Counted from the stretch's first letter, positions 43,015 through 53,233 are shown. The stretch is 64,000 bases of DNA from Bdellovibrionales bacterium (GCA_018646675.1 JABGUH010000038.1:1-64000), one strand, 5' to 3'. Translations and numbers: made by a program. The notes: a model not told the origin generated them from the letters alone.

Positions 43015-43656
43015 TTACTCTTCTAGATCATCTAAATTCAAACTTTTAGAGATCTTAACCCCTGTCAGTGCTCGCTCTGGACTCTCTTTGGCGATAAATG
43101 GGAAATTTACAGGGTAAAGTTCGTCAAATTTCTGGCCATAGGCAATTGTGATGGTACTAGGTATGACACTGGTTAAAGAGGTTAGATAGTAGTCACTGGG
43201 TAGAGAGATGGTACTGCTCTCTCCCTCTGCTTCATCGTCAAGTTCAAGTAGCGTGTTCATTGGCTTTGTGGAGCTATTTTTAATAATAATCGCCCCACGC
43301 AGACGCTCTTTGGGGATATCCTTGGTGATACCCCAAGATCCGATATGAAAGAAGTCTAAATAGAATATCGACTTTTGATAACTAAGTTTGCGCGGTAGCA
43401 TGATCGCGCTAATAAATCTTCTAGTAGAGAGATCTTTGGATTTACGCGCTAGCTTATCAAGTAACTGGCTATCTTCTACTCGTATTATATAGGCACCGGG
43501 CTTTTTAGTGGAGGAGAAGAGCATATATTGGAGTGCTATGCTAAAAAGAGTGAAAAGTTTGTGCTGAGGTAGGTGGATATGGGGGTGATCCTCGGCTTCC
43601 ACCATGGTTTTTACCGCCTGATACAGTTCTGTTTTTTTCAGATCTCGTCTGTTCAT
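43015..43656 (-). CDS. Hypothetical cytoplasmic protein
   Basis: A 213-residue protein without signal or membrane segment. The N-terminal part is helical and basic (MNRRDLKKTELYQAVK), and the rest is beta-rich with charged loops and an acidic stretch near residue 140 (LDDEAEGE). It resembles no family I recognise. It lies alone between the large lipoprotein gene and fusA, with gaps on both sides. A short inverted repeat (CCAACTG/CAGTTGG at 42807-42829) is beyond its end and could terminate its transcript. Confidence 0.6.
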   Translation of the reverse strand: MNRRDLKKTELYQAVKTMVEAEDHPHIHLPQHKLFTLFSIALQYMLFSSTKKPGAYIIRVEDSQLLDKLARKSKDLSTRRFISAIMLPRKLSYQKSIFYLDFFHIGSWGITKDIPKERLRGAIIIKNSSTKPMNTLLELDDEAEGESSTISLPSDYYLTSLTSVIPSTITIAYGQKFDELYPVNFPFIAKESPERALTGVKISKSLNLDDLEE

Positions 43657-43882
43657 TCCTCGTGGCCGCCTAGCTATTCAATGGTAAAAGTAGGGTGATT
43701 TGCTTGCTATTTATAAAAAAGTTTAGCCCCATATGCGGTTGATAGATGAAATGCTGTGATATGTAAAGTGGGTGAGTAAAATTCTTTATTGAGAGCAGGA
43801 TGCTGGCGCAGCAAGCGGGAAAATGGGAGAATGAGGTCAGTAAATTAATACCTATACTAATTTTATTCTATAGATTGAGCAA

Positions 43883-43911
43883 TTGACTCATCGGATAATT
43901 TTCTCTAGTAT
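43883..43911 (+). promoter_or_regulatory. Sigma-70 promoter of fusA
   Basis: TTGACT (43883-43888) and TAGTAT (43906-43911) are separated by 17 bases, about 135 bases before the fusA ATG. The 390-base interval 43657-44045 contains no other gene of convincing size; a 28-codon frame near 43800 has no supporting evidence. Confidence 0.65.
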
Positions 43912-44045
43912 GCGCATCCAATGATTATTGGGAACAAATGCGGGCATATTTAGGGGATGCTGGCACGGATTAACTGATCACACTGATACCAAAGGTTCTT
44001 CACTCCCTATCTTTGAAGCCTGGAGTTTTGTTGGAGTAAAATTGC

Positions 44046-46202
44046 ATGAAATTGTTAGCTAAAACAAGAAATATCGGTATTTCGGCCCATATCGATTCTG
44101 GAAAGACCACTTTAACGGAACGAATTCTTTTTTATTGTGACAAGATTCACAAGATTGAAGAGGTGCGTGGTGGAGGCTCAGGGGCCAAGATGGATCATAT
44201 GGAGTTGGAGCGAGAGAAGGGGATTACCATTACCTCAGCAGCTACAACGGTTAATTGGTATGGTATGAACGATAAAGGCATTACTCTATGTGAGGGTGAT
44301 GGCAAAGATGTAAAAATTAATATTATTGATACTCCGGGCCACGTGGACTTTACTGTTGAGGTGGAGCGCTCTCTACGGGTTTTGGATGGGGCCATATTAG
44401 TTCTCTGCTCAGTTGCTGGTGTACAGTCTCAATCAATCACAGTCGATCGCCAGATGAAGCGTTATCGAGTACCACGGATTGCATTTTTAAATAAGATGGA
44501 TCGGATGGGGGCCAATGCACACAATGGGGTAGGCTCTCTGCGAGACAAGTTGAATCAAAATGCTGTTTTAATGCAGCTGCCGATTGGAGCAGAGGATCAG
44601 TTTAAAGGTGTGATTGATTTAATCAAGATGGAGGCCATCTATTTTGATGGTGACAATGGCGAGGATCTGCGAATTGAGCCCATCCCAGCCAATATGCAGG
44701 AGGAGGCAGTACAGTATCGAGAGGAGATGTTGGATGCCGTCAGCGCCTTTGATGACGATATGATGGAAAAGATCCTCGAGGGAGAAGAGATAAGTGAAGA
44801 ACAGATTCACAGTGCGGTTCGCACTGGTGTAAATATTCTCGAGTTGACTCCGGTCTATTTAGGATCAGCTTTTAAGAACAAAGGGGTGCAGCCACTATTG
44901 GATGCAATTTCCCGCTATCTTCCTTCCCCTCTCACTTGTGAAAAGCCACGGGCGATTAGTGCAAATAGTGATACACCCTTGGAGTTAGTTCCAGATAGCT
45001 CTAAGCCAATGATTGCGATGGCATTTAAGATTACTGATGAGCAGTTTGGGCAGCTTACATATACGCGAATCTACCAGGGGACTATTACCAAGGGAGGGAC
45101 GATCTATAATTCTCGAACAAAAAAACGAGTGAGAGTAGGACGTCTGGTCCGAATGCACTCCAACGATCGGGAAAATATTGATTCTGCCGGGGCGGGTGAC
45201 ATTATTGCCATGGTGGGAATTGATTGTGCCTCCGGTGACACATTTGTTGGTAGCGAGGATGATGTTCACATCTCTTGTGAAGGAATGCATGTGCCAATTC
45301 CGGTCATTGAGCTGAGTATTATAGCCAAAGATAAGGCCAACCAAGCAAAAGTATCCAAGGCATTGGCCCGCTTTCTTAAAGAGGACCCTACTTTTCATGT
45401 CTACACGGATGAGGAGTCAGGAGAGACACGGATTGCCGGTATGGGCGAACTCCACTTGGAGATCTACATTGAGCGGATTCGTCGTGAGTATGGTGCGGAA
45501 GTGACCGTTGGCCCACCACAGGTTAACTATCGAGAGACGGTACGTAGCGAAGCTCCTTTCGACTATATTCATAAGAAGCAGACTGGTGGTGCCGGACAGT
45601 ATGGCCAGGTTGCAGGAACGATCAAGCCGCTAATGGAGGAAGATAAGAGTCGTGAGGATGAGAACTTTCGCTTTATCAATCAAATTAAGGGTGGCTCTAT
45701 TCCGACAGAGTATATCGGTGCCTGCGAGAAGGGCTTTGAGGATGTAATGGATAAAGGGCCTCTGGCCGCTTTTCCTCTAATCAATATTCAAGTATTTCTT
45801 CAGGATGGAAAGCACCACGACGTAGACTCTAGTGACTTGGCATTCAGGACTGCTAGCCGGATGGCCATGCGTCAAGCGGTGAGGGCGGCAACACCGGCAC
45901 TGCTTGAGCCGATTATGAAAGTTGAGGTGGAGACTCCCGATGAGTTCCAAGGGTCAGTCATTGGTGACCTTTCATCTCGGCGGGGGATTATCCAGGGAAC
46001 AGAGGTAAATGATCAGAATATTACGATTGTTAACGCCTTTGTTCCATTATCAGAGATGTTTGGTTATGCTACTGAGCTACGCTCAATGACTTCGGGTAAA
46101 GCGGGCTATACAATGGAGTTTGCTCAATATGATGAGTGTCCAAAAACAGTGGCGGAAAAGGTAATTAAAGAGAGGGCCGAGAAGCTTGTTGAACGCGATT
46201 GA
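44046..46202 (+). CDS. fusA: Elongation factor G, mitochondrial-like (spdEFG) type
   Basis: A translational GTPase that moves tRNAs and mRNA through the ribosome. P-loop AHIDSGKTT, then [20 protein letters not shown] and the domain II-V EF-G pattern are all present (718 residues). HIDSGKTT where bacterial EF-G has HIDAGKTT, with [18 protein letters not shown] and [15 protein letters not shown], places it with mitochondrial EF-G1 and the spirochaete/planctomycete/delta 'spd' group, where one EF-G does translocation and another recycling. A small insertion (about 73-86) separates the effector loop from the next strand. Its stop overlaps the LysR start by 17 bases. Confidence 0.93.
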   Translation: MKLLAKTRNIGISAHIDSGKTTLTERILFYCDKIHKIEEVRGGGSGAKMDHMELEREKGITITSAATTVNWYGMNDKGITLCEGDGKDVKINIIDTPGHVDFTVEVERSLRVLDGAILVLCSVAGVQSQSITVDRQMKRYRVPRIAFLNKMDRMGANAHNGVGSLRDKLNQNAVLMQLPIGAEDQFKGVIDLIKMEAIYFDGDNGEDLRIEPIPANMQEEAVQYREEMLDAVSAFDDDMMEKILEGEEISEEQIHSAVRTGVNILELTPVYLGSAFKNKGVQPLLDAISRYLPSPLTCEKPRAISANSDTPLELVPDSSKPMIAMAFKITDEQFGQLTYTRIYQGTITKGGTIYNSRTKKRVRVGRLVRMHSNDRENIDSAGAGDIIAMVGIDCASGDTFVGSEDDVHISCEGMHVPIPVIELSIIAKDKANQAKVSKALARFLKEDPTFHVYTDEESGETRIAGMGELHLEIYIERIRREYGAEVTVGPPQVNYRETVRSEAPFDYIHKKQTGGAGQYGQVAGTIKPLMEEDKSREDENFRFINQIKGGSIPTEYIGACEKGFEDVMDKGPLAAFPLINIQVFLQDGKHHDVDSSDLAFRTASRMAMRQAVRAATPALLEPIMKVEVETPDEFQGSVIGDLSSRRGIIQGTEVNDQNITIVNAFVPLSEMFGYATELRSMTSGKAGYTMEFAQYDECPKTVAEKVIKERAEKLVERD

Positions 46203-47103
46203 GACTTCACAACTTCAAACACTGGTAGCAGTGGCCGAGACTCGAAGTTTCTCGCGGGCCGGAGAACGTCTGCATGTCACCCAGTCGGCAATTAGTCAAA
46301 GTGTTAAAAACCTAGAGATTAAAACTAAAGTTAAACTATTCCACCGTAATGGTAAGCAGATCCTATTAACCCAAGAGGGAGAGCGCCTCTATGTTTTGGC
46401 GCGGGATTTTCTTGATCGCTTAAAAGCAACCGTTGATGACATCCAGTACGATAATACTTCGATGAATGGTCGAATTAGAATTGGTACTTTAAACGGAATT
46501 GGTCGCTCCTGGGTCGCCCCTGAGGTAGTGAAAATTATGCGGGAGTTTCATGGGCTTACCGTTGAGTTGATTCTAGGTTTTAATGATGATCTCTTACAGG
46601 AATTTAATAACTATCGCCTTGACCTGCTAATTCTGGCTGAGGAGTCAATGCCCTTGACGGGTAAAAAGGTTGCGCTGGACCAAGAGTGCTCAACCCTCAT
46701 CTTTCCTGATAGTAAAGAGTTTGATATCAAACCTGACATCACGCTGGATGAATTTTCCTCCTATCCGACGATTCTGTTTGAGGGGAATGACCATCTCTAC
46801 CAAAAATGGTGCTATCAGAAGTTTGGCAAGATACCCACTGATATCAATATTAGATATATTGTCAACTCTCACGGCAATATGCTCAATGCTGTCAGTGAGG
46901 GCATGGGGGTCGCAGTTATTCCAACCCATGTCTTAAGAAGGTCTCACCTGAAAGATCGTCTTAAAACATTAGGAAAATCTAGTGAGGTTCCCAGTTATAA
47001 CTTCTACCTTGCCTATCACCATGAATCGGAAGAGATTTTAAGGGTGAAGACGGTAATAGATCGGCTTGTTACTTGTAATAACCCACTGTCGAGTGGCCAT
47101 TAA
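46186..47103 (+). CDS. LysR-family regulator
   Basis: A 305-residue transcription factor. The N-terminal winged helix runs from [23 protein letters not shown] to the SQSVKNLE recognition helix (about 12-48), and a periplasmic-binding-protein-like effector domain follows. It starts with TTG inside the fusA end (overlap of 17 bases), so its expression is probably linked to fusA. A GAGAAG-like site is within fusA. Target genes are unknown; the next gene starts 18 bases later. Confidence 0.85.
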   Translation: MLNAIETSQLQTLVAVAETRSFSRAGERLHVTQSAISQSVKNLEIKTKVKLFHRNGKQILLTQEGERLYVLARDFLDRLKATVDDIQYDNTSMNGRIRIGTLNGIGRSWVAPEVVKIMREFHGLTVELILGFNDDLLQEFNNYRLDLLILAEESMPLTGKKVALDQECSTLIFPDSKEFDIKPDITLDEFSSYPTILFEGNDHLYQKWCYQKFGKIPTDINIRYIVNSHGNMLNAVSEGMGVAVIPTHVLRRSHLKDRLKTLGKSSEVPSYNFYLAYHHESEEILRVKTVIDRLVTCNNPLSSGH

Positions 47104-47120
47104 CACTTAGGAGGGCCTAA

Positions 47121-48236
47121 GTGAGCTCCTTAAGTTCTGAACATTTTCTCCAATCCCTAGGAGTTAATAAAAATTCCATTTTTTCACATCTGCTAGAACA
47201 CGACTTTCAACTTACTCTAGTGGGAGGGGCGGTAAGAGAGTATTTGATTAGCAGCACTTTGCCATCCGACCTTGATTTTGAGATACGATCAGTTAGCTCG
47301 GAGAGGTCAGAGGGTAGTGCTTGGGTGGAGCGGTTGGCGCATCTGCCTTCAATCTTACGAACATATTCGGGTATAAAAAGTAAGGTCGAGCTGCTGCCTT
47401 GTAATGTTTTTCGCTTTGCTGGGCCGGGAGGACGGGAATTTGAGCTCTCCTCACCTCGAATTGAATCTTTTCCGAATGATAGTTCCGGACTTGGCCATAG
47501 TGATTTTGACCTAAACTACTCAGGCACGATTAGTTACCCGGATGCATTTAGACGACGTGATCTAACTGTAAATGCCTTAGGGATTGCGATCACTTGTGAA
47601 GGGCAGAGCTGGTGTGCAGAGCTGGTAGATCCATTTGACGGTATCTCTGATTTGAAGAACTCGCTTCTTAGAGAGATTGATCCTAACTTTATCAAGGATC
47701 CAGTTCGTCTATTAAGAATGATTCGCTTTGAGTTAAGTTTGGGGTTTACCCTCTCTGATACAATTGTCAAACTGATACCCGAGTTCAATTTAAGTCACCT
47801 TACATCTTTTTATTTTGTCCGTGAGGGGCTTAAAGCGGGATTTTTCCCTTTTATTCATCAGCTATTTCAAGTAGTGAATCAACACCATATTGCTCTTCCC
47901 CTATTTTTACAACAGATCAGCTCAACTCAAGATTGGCCCAAATTACCAGGTATATTTAATAAGGAAGAGGTTGCCCTGATTCTTCTATTGGCAGAGATTG
48001 ATAGGGAGACTCTACTACTAATGATAGAGATGATGCAGCTAAAAAAGCGATGGAGGAAAAACTTAGTTAGGATTGATAGTTGGCTTAAAGGTGGGTTGAA
48101 AGGAGATCCTCCATTAGAACTGAAATTTTTTCTAGGCTGTTTGAATAATATTGGGGATGAACAAATTGCAAAACTTAAGTATGGAGAAGCTCTTTTAGCA
48201 AGTGGTACCATCAGCTCGATAGAGGGTGATCAATGA
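47121..48236 (+). CDS. tRNA nucleotidyltransferase/poly(A) polymerase family protein
   Basis: A 371-residue polymerase-beta-type nucleotidyltransferase. The head domain shows GGAVREYL, the metal-binding DLDFE, the RRRDLTVNAL motif, DPFDGISDL and the RLLRMIRF helix shared by CCA-adding enzymes and bacterial poly(A) polymerases. The C-terminal helical portion is shorter and divergent. Which of the two reactions (CCA addition to tRNA or RNA polyadenylation) it carries out cannot be told. GTG start with AGGAGG 12 bases ahead. It overlaps the next gene as ATGA. Confidence 0.85.
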   Translation: MSSLSSEHFLQSLGVNKNSIFSHLLEHDFQLTLVGGAVREYLISSTLPSDLDFEIRSVSSERSEGSAWVERLAHLPSILRTYSGIKSKVELLPCNVFRFAGPGGREFELSSPRIESFPNDSSGLGHSDFDLNYSGTISYPDAFRRRDLTVNALGIAITCEGQSWCAELVDPFDGISDLKNSLLREIDPNFIKDPVRLLRMIRFELSLGFTLSDTIVKLIPEFNLSHLTSFYFVREGLKAGFFPFIHQLFQVVNQHHIALPLFLQQISSTQDWPKLPGIFNKEEVALILLLAEIDRETLLLMIEMMQLKKRWRKNLVRIDSWLKGGLKGDPPLELKFFLGCLNNIGDEQIAKLKYGEALLASGTISSIEGDQ

Positions 48237-48760
48237 TTGCCATCCGATGTGGAGGAGAGCTATCTCCATCTCTTCAGGCCTCCTTAAAACTGATATTCTT
48301 TCTGACTGCGGCCAAGCAGAGCTTTGACAGTCAGAATGAGAGGGAGCAATTTTTTTCTACATGGCTCGGTGATTATCTCGCCTTTTATCCCGACTCTTTT
48401 TGTCGGGCATATGGCCCTCACGGAGAGTTAATTGGTTATCTTGCGGGTTATATTCCAAGGGTATCAGAGGGCCAGCCAATGTTGACTCTGCCCTATCAGG
48501 ATGATCTAGTGCCCTACCTAACGAGTTATCCTGCTCATTTTCATCTAAATATTCATCCTGCCTACCAGCGTCAGGGAGTTGGGCCGCAGCTCTTTACCTA
48601 TTTTTGGCAGAAGTTGTTACAAGCTGATATTGCGGGGGTTCATGTGGTAACTGCCAATAGTGCTACTAATTTTAACTTCTATCAAAAGATTGGCCTGGTT
48701 GATTGTCATCCAATAGCATGGGGTGGGGGAGAGCTGACTCTTCTTGGTCGGAAAATTTAG
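48233..48760 (+). CDS. GNAT-family acetyltransferase
   Basis: A 175-residue acetyl-CoA-dependent N-acetyltransferase fold. The core is HFHLNIHPAYQRQGVGPQL, the motif A pyrophosphate loop, and the C-terminal segment has an aromatic residue (NFYQKIGLVD). The acceptor is unknown. The start overlaps the stop of the preceding nucleotidyltransferase gene by ATGA, so the pair is translationally coupled. A long hairpin begins just before its stop codon. Confidence 0.8.
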   Translation: MIAIRCGGELSPSLQASLKLIFFLTAAKQSFDSQNEREQFFSTWLGDYLAFYPDSFCRAYGPHGELIGYLAGYIPRVSEGQPMLTLPYQDDLVPYLTSYPAHFHLNIHPAYQRQGVGPQLFTYFWQKLLQADIAGVHVVTANSATNFNFYQKIGLVDCHPIAWGGGELTLLGRKI

Positions 48761-48778
48761 GCTGCAAAATTTTCCGAC
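48747..48778 (+). terminator. 12-bp stem overlapping the GNAT gene end
   Basis: GTCGGAAAATTT and AAATTTTCCGAC are perfect complements over 12 bases with an 8-base loop, overlapping the stop codon at 48758-48760. It is the best terminator candidate for this gene group. Confidence 0.55.
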
Positions 48779-48880
48779 TTCCCAAGGGATTTTTAATAAG
48801 TTAAAGGTTATGGGATAATTAAGTCGAGAAGGTATCTAGCTCTTAATCATTATTATATGAATTAAGGGATAGGAGGGCCC

Positions 48881-49306
48881 ATGGTCAATTTACATACTAT
48901 TTTAGCGGACCATCGTTCTAGAAGCAAGCGGCATATTGAGGCTGACTCGGAAAAACCGGGTGGGAGCGTTGTTGCCACCTCCGAAATTCCCAATCTTTTT
49001 TTTGATCAGGTATTGGTTGAGTATAAGTTAACTCGAGTAGAGATTCTGGTTTTGATGTACCTCTACCGTAAGGTATGGTGTGGCCCCAACCTATATACAC
49101 TGCACGGAATCTCCCCGCTACTATCCCATACTGAAATGGCAAAGCAGTTACATCAAAATTTGGAGGATGTTCAGTTTGCGCTTCGTAGCTTGGAGGAGTG
49201 TGAGTTTATTATGACCGTTCGGTCAGGACAGTACTTTGTCAGAAAGTTTTTTACCAAGCAAAATGATGACCGGTGTGGTCAGACATATGACGATTTCGAG
49301 TCGTAG
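48881..49306 (+). CDS. Winged-helix-type hypothetical protein
   Basis: A 141-residue protein with an N-terminal basic, disordered 35 residues and then a helix-turn-helix-like region (VEYKLTRVEILVLMYLYRKVW, then HTEMAKQLHQNLEDVQFALRSLEECEFI), similar to the replication-initiator or MarR-type winged helix. No catalytic residues are visible. Single ATG with AGGAGG ahead. It probably binds DNA, but the target is unknown. Confidence 0.65.
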   Translation: MVNLHTILADHRSRSKRHIEADSEKPGGSVVATSEIPNLFFDQVLVEYKLTRVEILVLMYLYRKVWCGPNLYTLHGISPLLSHTEMAKQLHQNLEDVQFALRSLEECEFIMTVRSGQYFVRKFFTKQNDDRCGQTYDDFES

Positions 49307-49437
49307 TTTATTTCCTCTTGTTGCAATTTCCAAGCTTTAGTGGTGATATAGTGTTATGATGGGTTATTATTTACTCGGTTAAATATAATATTCACTGATG
49401 AGTGTAAAATTTAATTAAGAGTAGTACTGGATGAGTC

Positions 49438-51336
49438 ATGGCCAAGGAAGAGGCAGAATTACATTTTGATCCTAAAGATGTTGCCCAAATTTTTTATTTT
49501 GGGGATGATGACAGTTATTGGCAGATTATCCAAGATATCTTCACAACATCATATTCGGGACAGACCTTTGATTTTAAAAGTCACTTCAAAAAGAGGGAGT
49601 TGGGGATTGTTAAGCCCTTCGTGGAACTCTTTGGTCAGAATCCATGTATCATCTATATTGATACTTCGATACAAGAGAAGGCTCATCTAAATTTAGCTAA
49701 GATGATCTGCAGTAACCCTAACTTTGATCGCACTGCTGTGGTCGGTCTGGTAGAGTCGAGTGCCGCAATAGCGAAAGCCAAGAGTGCCGGCTTTGATTTT
49801 ATCTATGTTAAGTGTGCTGAGTATCACGATGTAATTTATGGGCCCTACACCTACACCTTTCCTGCTTCTGCAATTAACCCGGGGTTTGCGGAGGCGAAAT
49901 TCCATCGCCCAACAAAGTTAATTGAAGAGTGTCGAATTCACTACGTTGCGCCAACTTATGTTCGGATGGAATCTGACACCAGTCTACCCAAAGGGGCAGT
50001 GCTGGAGTTAAATTGTAAACTGCCAAGGAACTTTATACTTTCCAATAAATTTGTAGTGACTGAGTCCTACTCCGATAATCTCTTTTATAATAAAACTTAT
50101 GGTTATGATTTAAGCATGACCTTTGTTGAAAAGCCGGAGGAGAAAGAGATTGATCCAAATTTAGATGAATCTGCCCGTCAAATTGCGGAGGTTGACCAGA
50201 AACAGAATGAGGCATCCTATAAAAGTGAGTTGGCACTTTGTAAGAAAAAGTGTCGTCAATGGGTCACTCATAATAGCTCTTCCTCGGAAGGAAAAAAGAC
50301 CGAAGTTATTGTGGTAGATAAAGAGATGGGAATTCTAAAGCGGCACGACGGCTCTTTGGATAAGCTTCCTTACAATTTTCGATTTTATAACTCTTTTTCC
50401 GATAATTTTAAAGAGGTTTCAACAATTCGTCCTCAACTTATCGCTTTTGAGTTCTATCAAGATCCCAAGTTAACACTAGAGTTGACAGAAAAGGATATAG
50501 CCTTGGGACGGACTGAGGAGTGGGCACGTAAGCAACCTGATAAGAGAACTCCTAAAGAGAAATTTGCCTCATCTTTGACGAAGGTATCGGAGTTAATCGA
50601 ACATATTAAGAGCATTGAGGGCTATGCCCCCTTTGTGGTGGTATTTAACTCAGCACTATTTCCATCTAATGAGTTGCAGACGGAGTATAAATACCCATTG
50701 TTGCTATCTAATGAACAGCTGATCGATACCAATATAGTTATTGAGTTAACGAGGATGTTCATGGAGAAGCATGAGCAGAAGATGGCAGCTGCTATTCAAA
50801 AAAGGATTGTACAGTTAAGGAAAAAGGATCCCAAAAAATATCGGATGTTGACCCCTAAGGATTTTAAAGAGGAGCGATTCTATATTGATGAGTGGCATGA
50901 GATGAGTCACGCTTTCTTTCAACACGATATTGAGGTACAGACAATGACTGAGTCTGAGTTAACCTTTCAAACGGATCAAGATCTTGGTGTCGGCAACTTT
51001 GTGATGAATATACCGGTAAATATGAGTATCAATATTATTCCTGCCGATGATGGCAGTGTTTGTGAAGTTGTGGATGGACGCAATATCTATCATGCTCTGA
51101 TTCACTCTACCAACGAGACACTAAAGAAGAAAATCAGGCAGTTTGTTAATGGGATCTTCTTTTCCGAGTTGAACGAAAAACGACGTGCAGAGCAAGAGGT
51201 ATTTGAGAGTAAGAAGAAAGAGGCGATGCAAGAGCGGATGTCCCAGGTGTTAGACGATGATGATGCTGATGATGGCAGTAGAGAGGAGAGTAGCTTTGTT
51301 ACTGCTGTGGATAATCCGGAAGAAGGGGACAACTAG
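49438..51336 (+). CDS. Large protein with receiver-like and PilZ-like segments
   Basis: A 632-residue cytoplasmic protein. The N-terminal segment (about 12-125, IFYFGDDDSYWQIIQDIF, CIIYIDTS, AGFDFIYVK) has the order of a receiver domain with a degenerate acid pocket. A PilZ-like beta segment follows (about 165-240), but without the usual RxxxR. A second receiver-like region (about 285-420) and a second beta-rich region (about 500-580) are followed by an acidic tail. This suggests a signalling scaffold, perhaps cyclic-di-GMP-linked, but the resemblance is structural reasoning only and could be wrong. ATG 49438 has no strong ribosome site. Confidence 0.6.
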   Translation: MAKEEAELHFDPKDVAQIFYFGDDDSYWQIIQDIFTTSYSGQTFDFKSHFKKRELGIVKPFVELFGQNPCIIYIDTSIQEKAHLNLAKMICSNPNFDRTAVVGLVESSAAIAKAKSAGFDFIYVKCAEYHDVIYGPYTYTFPASAINPGFAEAKFHRPTKLIEECRIHYVAPTYVRMESDTSLPKGAVLELNCKLPRNFILSNKFVVTESYSDNLFYNKTYGYDLSMTFVEKPEEKEIDPNLDESARQIAEVDQKQNEASYKSELALCKKKCRQWVTHNSSSSEGKKTEVIVVDKEMGILKRHDGSLDKLPYNFRFYNSFSDNFKEVSTIRPQLIAFEFYQDPKLTLELTEKDIALGRTEEWARKQPDKRTPKEKFASSLTKVSELIEHIKSIEGYAPFVVVFNSALFPSNELQTEYKYPLLLSNEQLIDTNIVIELTRMFMEKHEQKMAAAIQKRIVQLRKKDPKKYRMLTPKDFKEERFYIDEWHEMSHAFFQHDIEVQTMTESELTFQTDQDLGVGNFVMNIPVNMSINIIPADDGSVCEVVDGRNIYHALIHSTNETLKKKIRQFVNGIFFSELNEKRRAEQEVFESKKKEAMQERMSQVLDDDDADDGSREESSFVTAVDNPEEGDN

Positions 51337-51352
51337 TTTCTAGTTTTTAAGT

Positions 51353-51784
51353 TTGACCATTATAAATCATAATTTAATTGCACTATTTATCTCTAGCTTT
51401 TTAGCGGCGACGTTAATACCTGTCAGCTCGGAAATTCATTTGGGAGTGTTGCTGACCACTTCCCAGCTACCTCCATGGCAGATCATAATGGTGGCGACAC
51501 TTGGTAACTCTTTGGGTGGTATGAGCAGCTTTGCTCTGGGATATATGGGAAAACTGCAGTGGGTTAATCGCTACTTGCGGATATCGACGGAGCAAGTAAT
51601 CAGACTGAAAAAGTCGGTTATTCGTTGGGGAGGATATTTAGCGTTTTTTTGTTGGTTACCATGGATTGGTGACCCACTGGCAGTCTCTCTTGGCCTTTTC
51701 CGCGTTAACTGGATGCGGGTTTTAATCTTTTTGACTTTAGGAAAATTCATACGCTATGTAGTAGTAGCTCTCCTGGTCCCATAA
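51353..51784 (+). CDS. YqaA/DedA-like membrane protein
   Basis: A 143-residue protein with four hydrophobic segments (7-27, 43-67, 93-113, 122-143) and the family-type phrases SSFLAATLIPVSSE near the N-terminus and LGNSLGGMSSFALGYMG, as in the YqaA/SNARE-associated group of small membrane proteins. The substrate and function are uncertain in general. The TTG is the only start in frame and has no ribosome site, so expression could be low or coupled with the preceding gene. Stop-to-start distance is 16 bases. Confidence 0.7.
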   Translation: MTIINHNLIALFISSFLAATLIPVSSEIHLGVLLTTSQLPPWQIIMVATLGNSLGGMSSFALGYMGKLQWVNRYLRISTEQVIRLKKSVIRWGGYLAFFCWLPWIGDPLAVSLGLFRVNWMRVLIFLTLGKFIRYVVVALLVP

Positions 51785-51812
51785 AACATTTCTTACATCT
51801 CATTACACTTCA

Positions 51813-51842
51813 TGGACGTAATCATCATTAACTTTCTATAAT
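51813..51842 (+). promoter_or_regulatory. Probable sigma-70 promoter
   Basis: TGGACG and TATAAT are 18 bases apart, about 60 bases before the ATG of the secreted protein at 51903. The -10 is perfect; the -35 matches four of six. Confidence 0.5.
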
Positions 51843-51902
51843 CCAAGCTGAAACAACATAATACTTATTATTGATCTTATTTAGTCACCACGGAGGGGCC
51901 TT

Positions 51903-53105
51903 ATGAGAAGATATCTAATTTTACCACTATTACTATTGCTGATCTCTTTCCAAAGTTTTGCTGCAATTGACTCTTTTGAGCAGAGCTTTCGAGTCCTAAG
52001 AGAAAATGGAAAATTGGTTGCAATTCGTGACAGGTCTATTGTCAGTAAATTTTCTATCATGCCACTACTAAATATGATCAAGGGGCATCTGTTTAAAGAA
52101 CAATTTTTGATGAAGAGCAAGAGTGATTATCGGCTAGAAGTAGAAGAGCTATTTTTAGAGGATATGGCCAACAAGGGAGTCCTGGGGGCCAGTGATCGGG
52201 TACAAGATATTATTGACTCTCTGGCGGAGCTGGAAGATCTAGATATTGAGGCTATCTTTTCCGCTCCATCTTTCAAAACTTTGATGACAAAAGTTGAGAG
52301 CAGGCTTTCTCAAGCGATGATCAATTTTGACCCCAATATTCTTGCTAATGTGCAAAACCCCAAATTCTTCTATCGCAGAACTGTTGCCTACCAAATTACC
52401 ATTTGGGGGATTAACTTTATACGTAAACGATTAAGTTCGATTCCAGCACTTAATACTGCCAGTTTCGTTATTACCGAGGTAGAGCGAATGCTGCGCGAGA
52501 AGAGAGTCTTTCGCCAAAATATGTTACTTCACTACTTAGAGAACTATCCCGCCGGTGATTTAGGGATGACGAACAAAGAGGTTGATCTGGTTCTCTCTTC
52601 AATCTACGAGTCGCGGATTGCTTGGTTTAATTTTTTCGAATCTAACGCTGCCCGTGCCAACTGGAATAACTATGGGGTGAATCGTTTTTTTCAAGGAGTC
52701 AGGGCCGCCAATACCACCATGCGTAACAGTCGTGACAACTATGTTGAGACAGGTAAGCGAATTAACTACGCATTTATGGAGGCGACAGGAGATAATGGTG
52801 GGATGATCATTAACCTGTTTAATACTAGCAATATGTTTAACTCGACTCCTGCAGTCGCCTATTACTATGATCGGCCTGGTAAAGTTAAGCGTCAAAGGGT
52901 CCTACTGCAGTTAGCAGGTCTGGGGTTAAGCTTTGTACCGATTCCCAACTTTTTTAAGGGTGGGATTGAGAGTTACTTTACATCTTTCTATCAGGAGCAG
53001 CAGCTAACCGAGGGAGCGCTCTTTGCTCATTTTAAAATTGCCGGTAATCAGGAGATGGGATCGGCTGTTGCATCTCAGCATCTGAATCCATTTACCTTCG
53101 AATAG
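51903..53105 (+). CDS. Secreted hypothetical protein
   Basis: A 400-residue protein with a signal peptide (hydrophobic stretch at 6-19, cleavage near SFA-AID) and a largely helical mature part with several amphipathic helices. No motif was recognised. A hydrophobic segment (QLAGLGLSFVPIPNFF) near residue 340 may be membrane-active. The gene has its own ribosome site (GGAGGGG) and a strong terminator, so it is a single-gene unit. Possibly an exported, type II-secretion-linked protein, but this is not shown. Confidence 0.65.
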   Translation: MRRYLILPLLLLLISFQSFAAIDSFEQSFRVLRENGKLVAIRDRSIVSKFSIMPLLNMIKGHLFKEQFLMKSKSDYRLEVEELFLEDMANKGVLGASDRVQDIIDSLAELEDLDIEAIFSAPSFKTLMTKVESRLSQAMINFDPNILANVQNPKFFYRRTVAYQITIWGINFIRKRLSSIPALNTASFVITEVERMLREKRVFRQNMLLHYLENYPAGDLGMTNKEVDLVLSSIYESRIAWFNFFESNAARANWNNYGVNRFFQGVRAANTTMRNSRDNYVETGKRINYAFMEATGDNGGMIINLFNTSNMFNSTPAVAYYYDRPGKVKRQRVLLQLAGLGLSFVPIPNFFKGGIESYFTSFYQEQQLTEGALFAHFKIAGNQEMGSAVASQHLNPFTFE

Positions 53106-53118
53106 ATCTTAATTTTCG

Positions 53119-53166
53119 AGTGGGTGACGCGTAGCTCTAGAAGAAAGTAGCGTTTCACCCACTTTT
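53119..53166 (+). terminator. Intrinsic terminator after the secreted-protein gene
   Basis: AGTGGGTGA pairs with TCACCCACT across a 27-base loop that has a further CGC/GCG pair, followed by a T-run (TTTT). Confidence 0.65.
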
Positions 53167-53233
53167 CCCCCTTCCATTATCGTATAAAGTGAGTACCTTA
53201 GAAAAAGTTGTTTTTTTTTCTATGGAGGATAGT

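Noticed and set aside
43800-43886. 28-codon frame before the fusA promoter
   Set aside because: No clear ribosome site, and the frame ends inside the promoter region.
44985-45398. 137-codon minus-strand frame inside fusA
   Set aside because: Antisense to fusA, with no independent signals and no recognisable motif.
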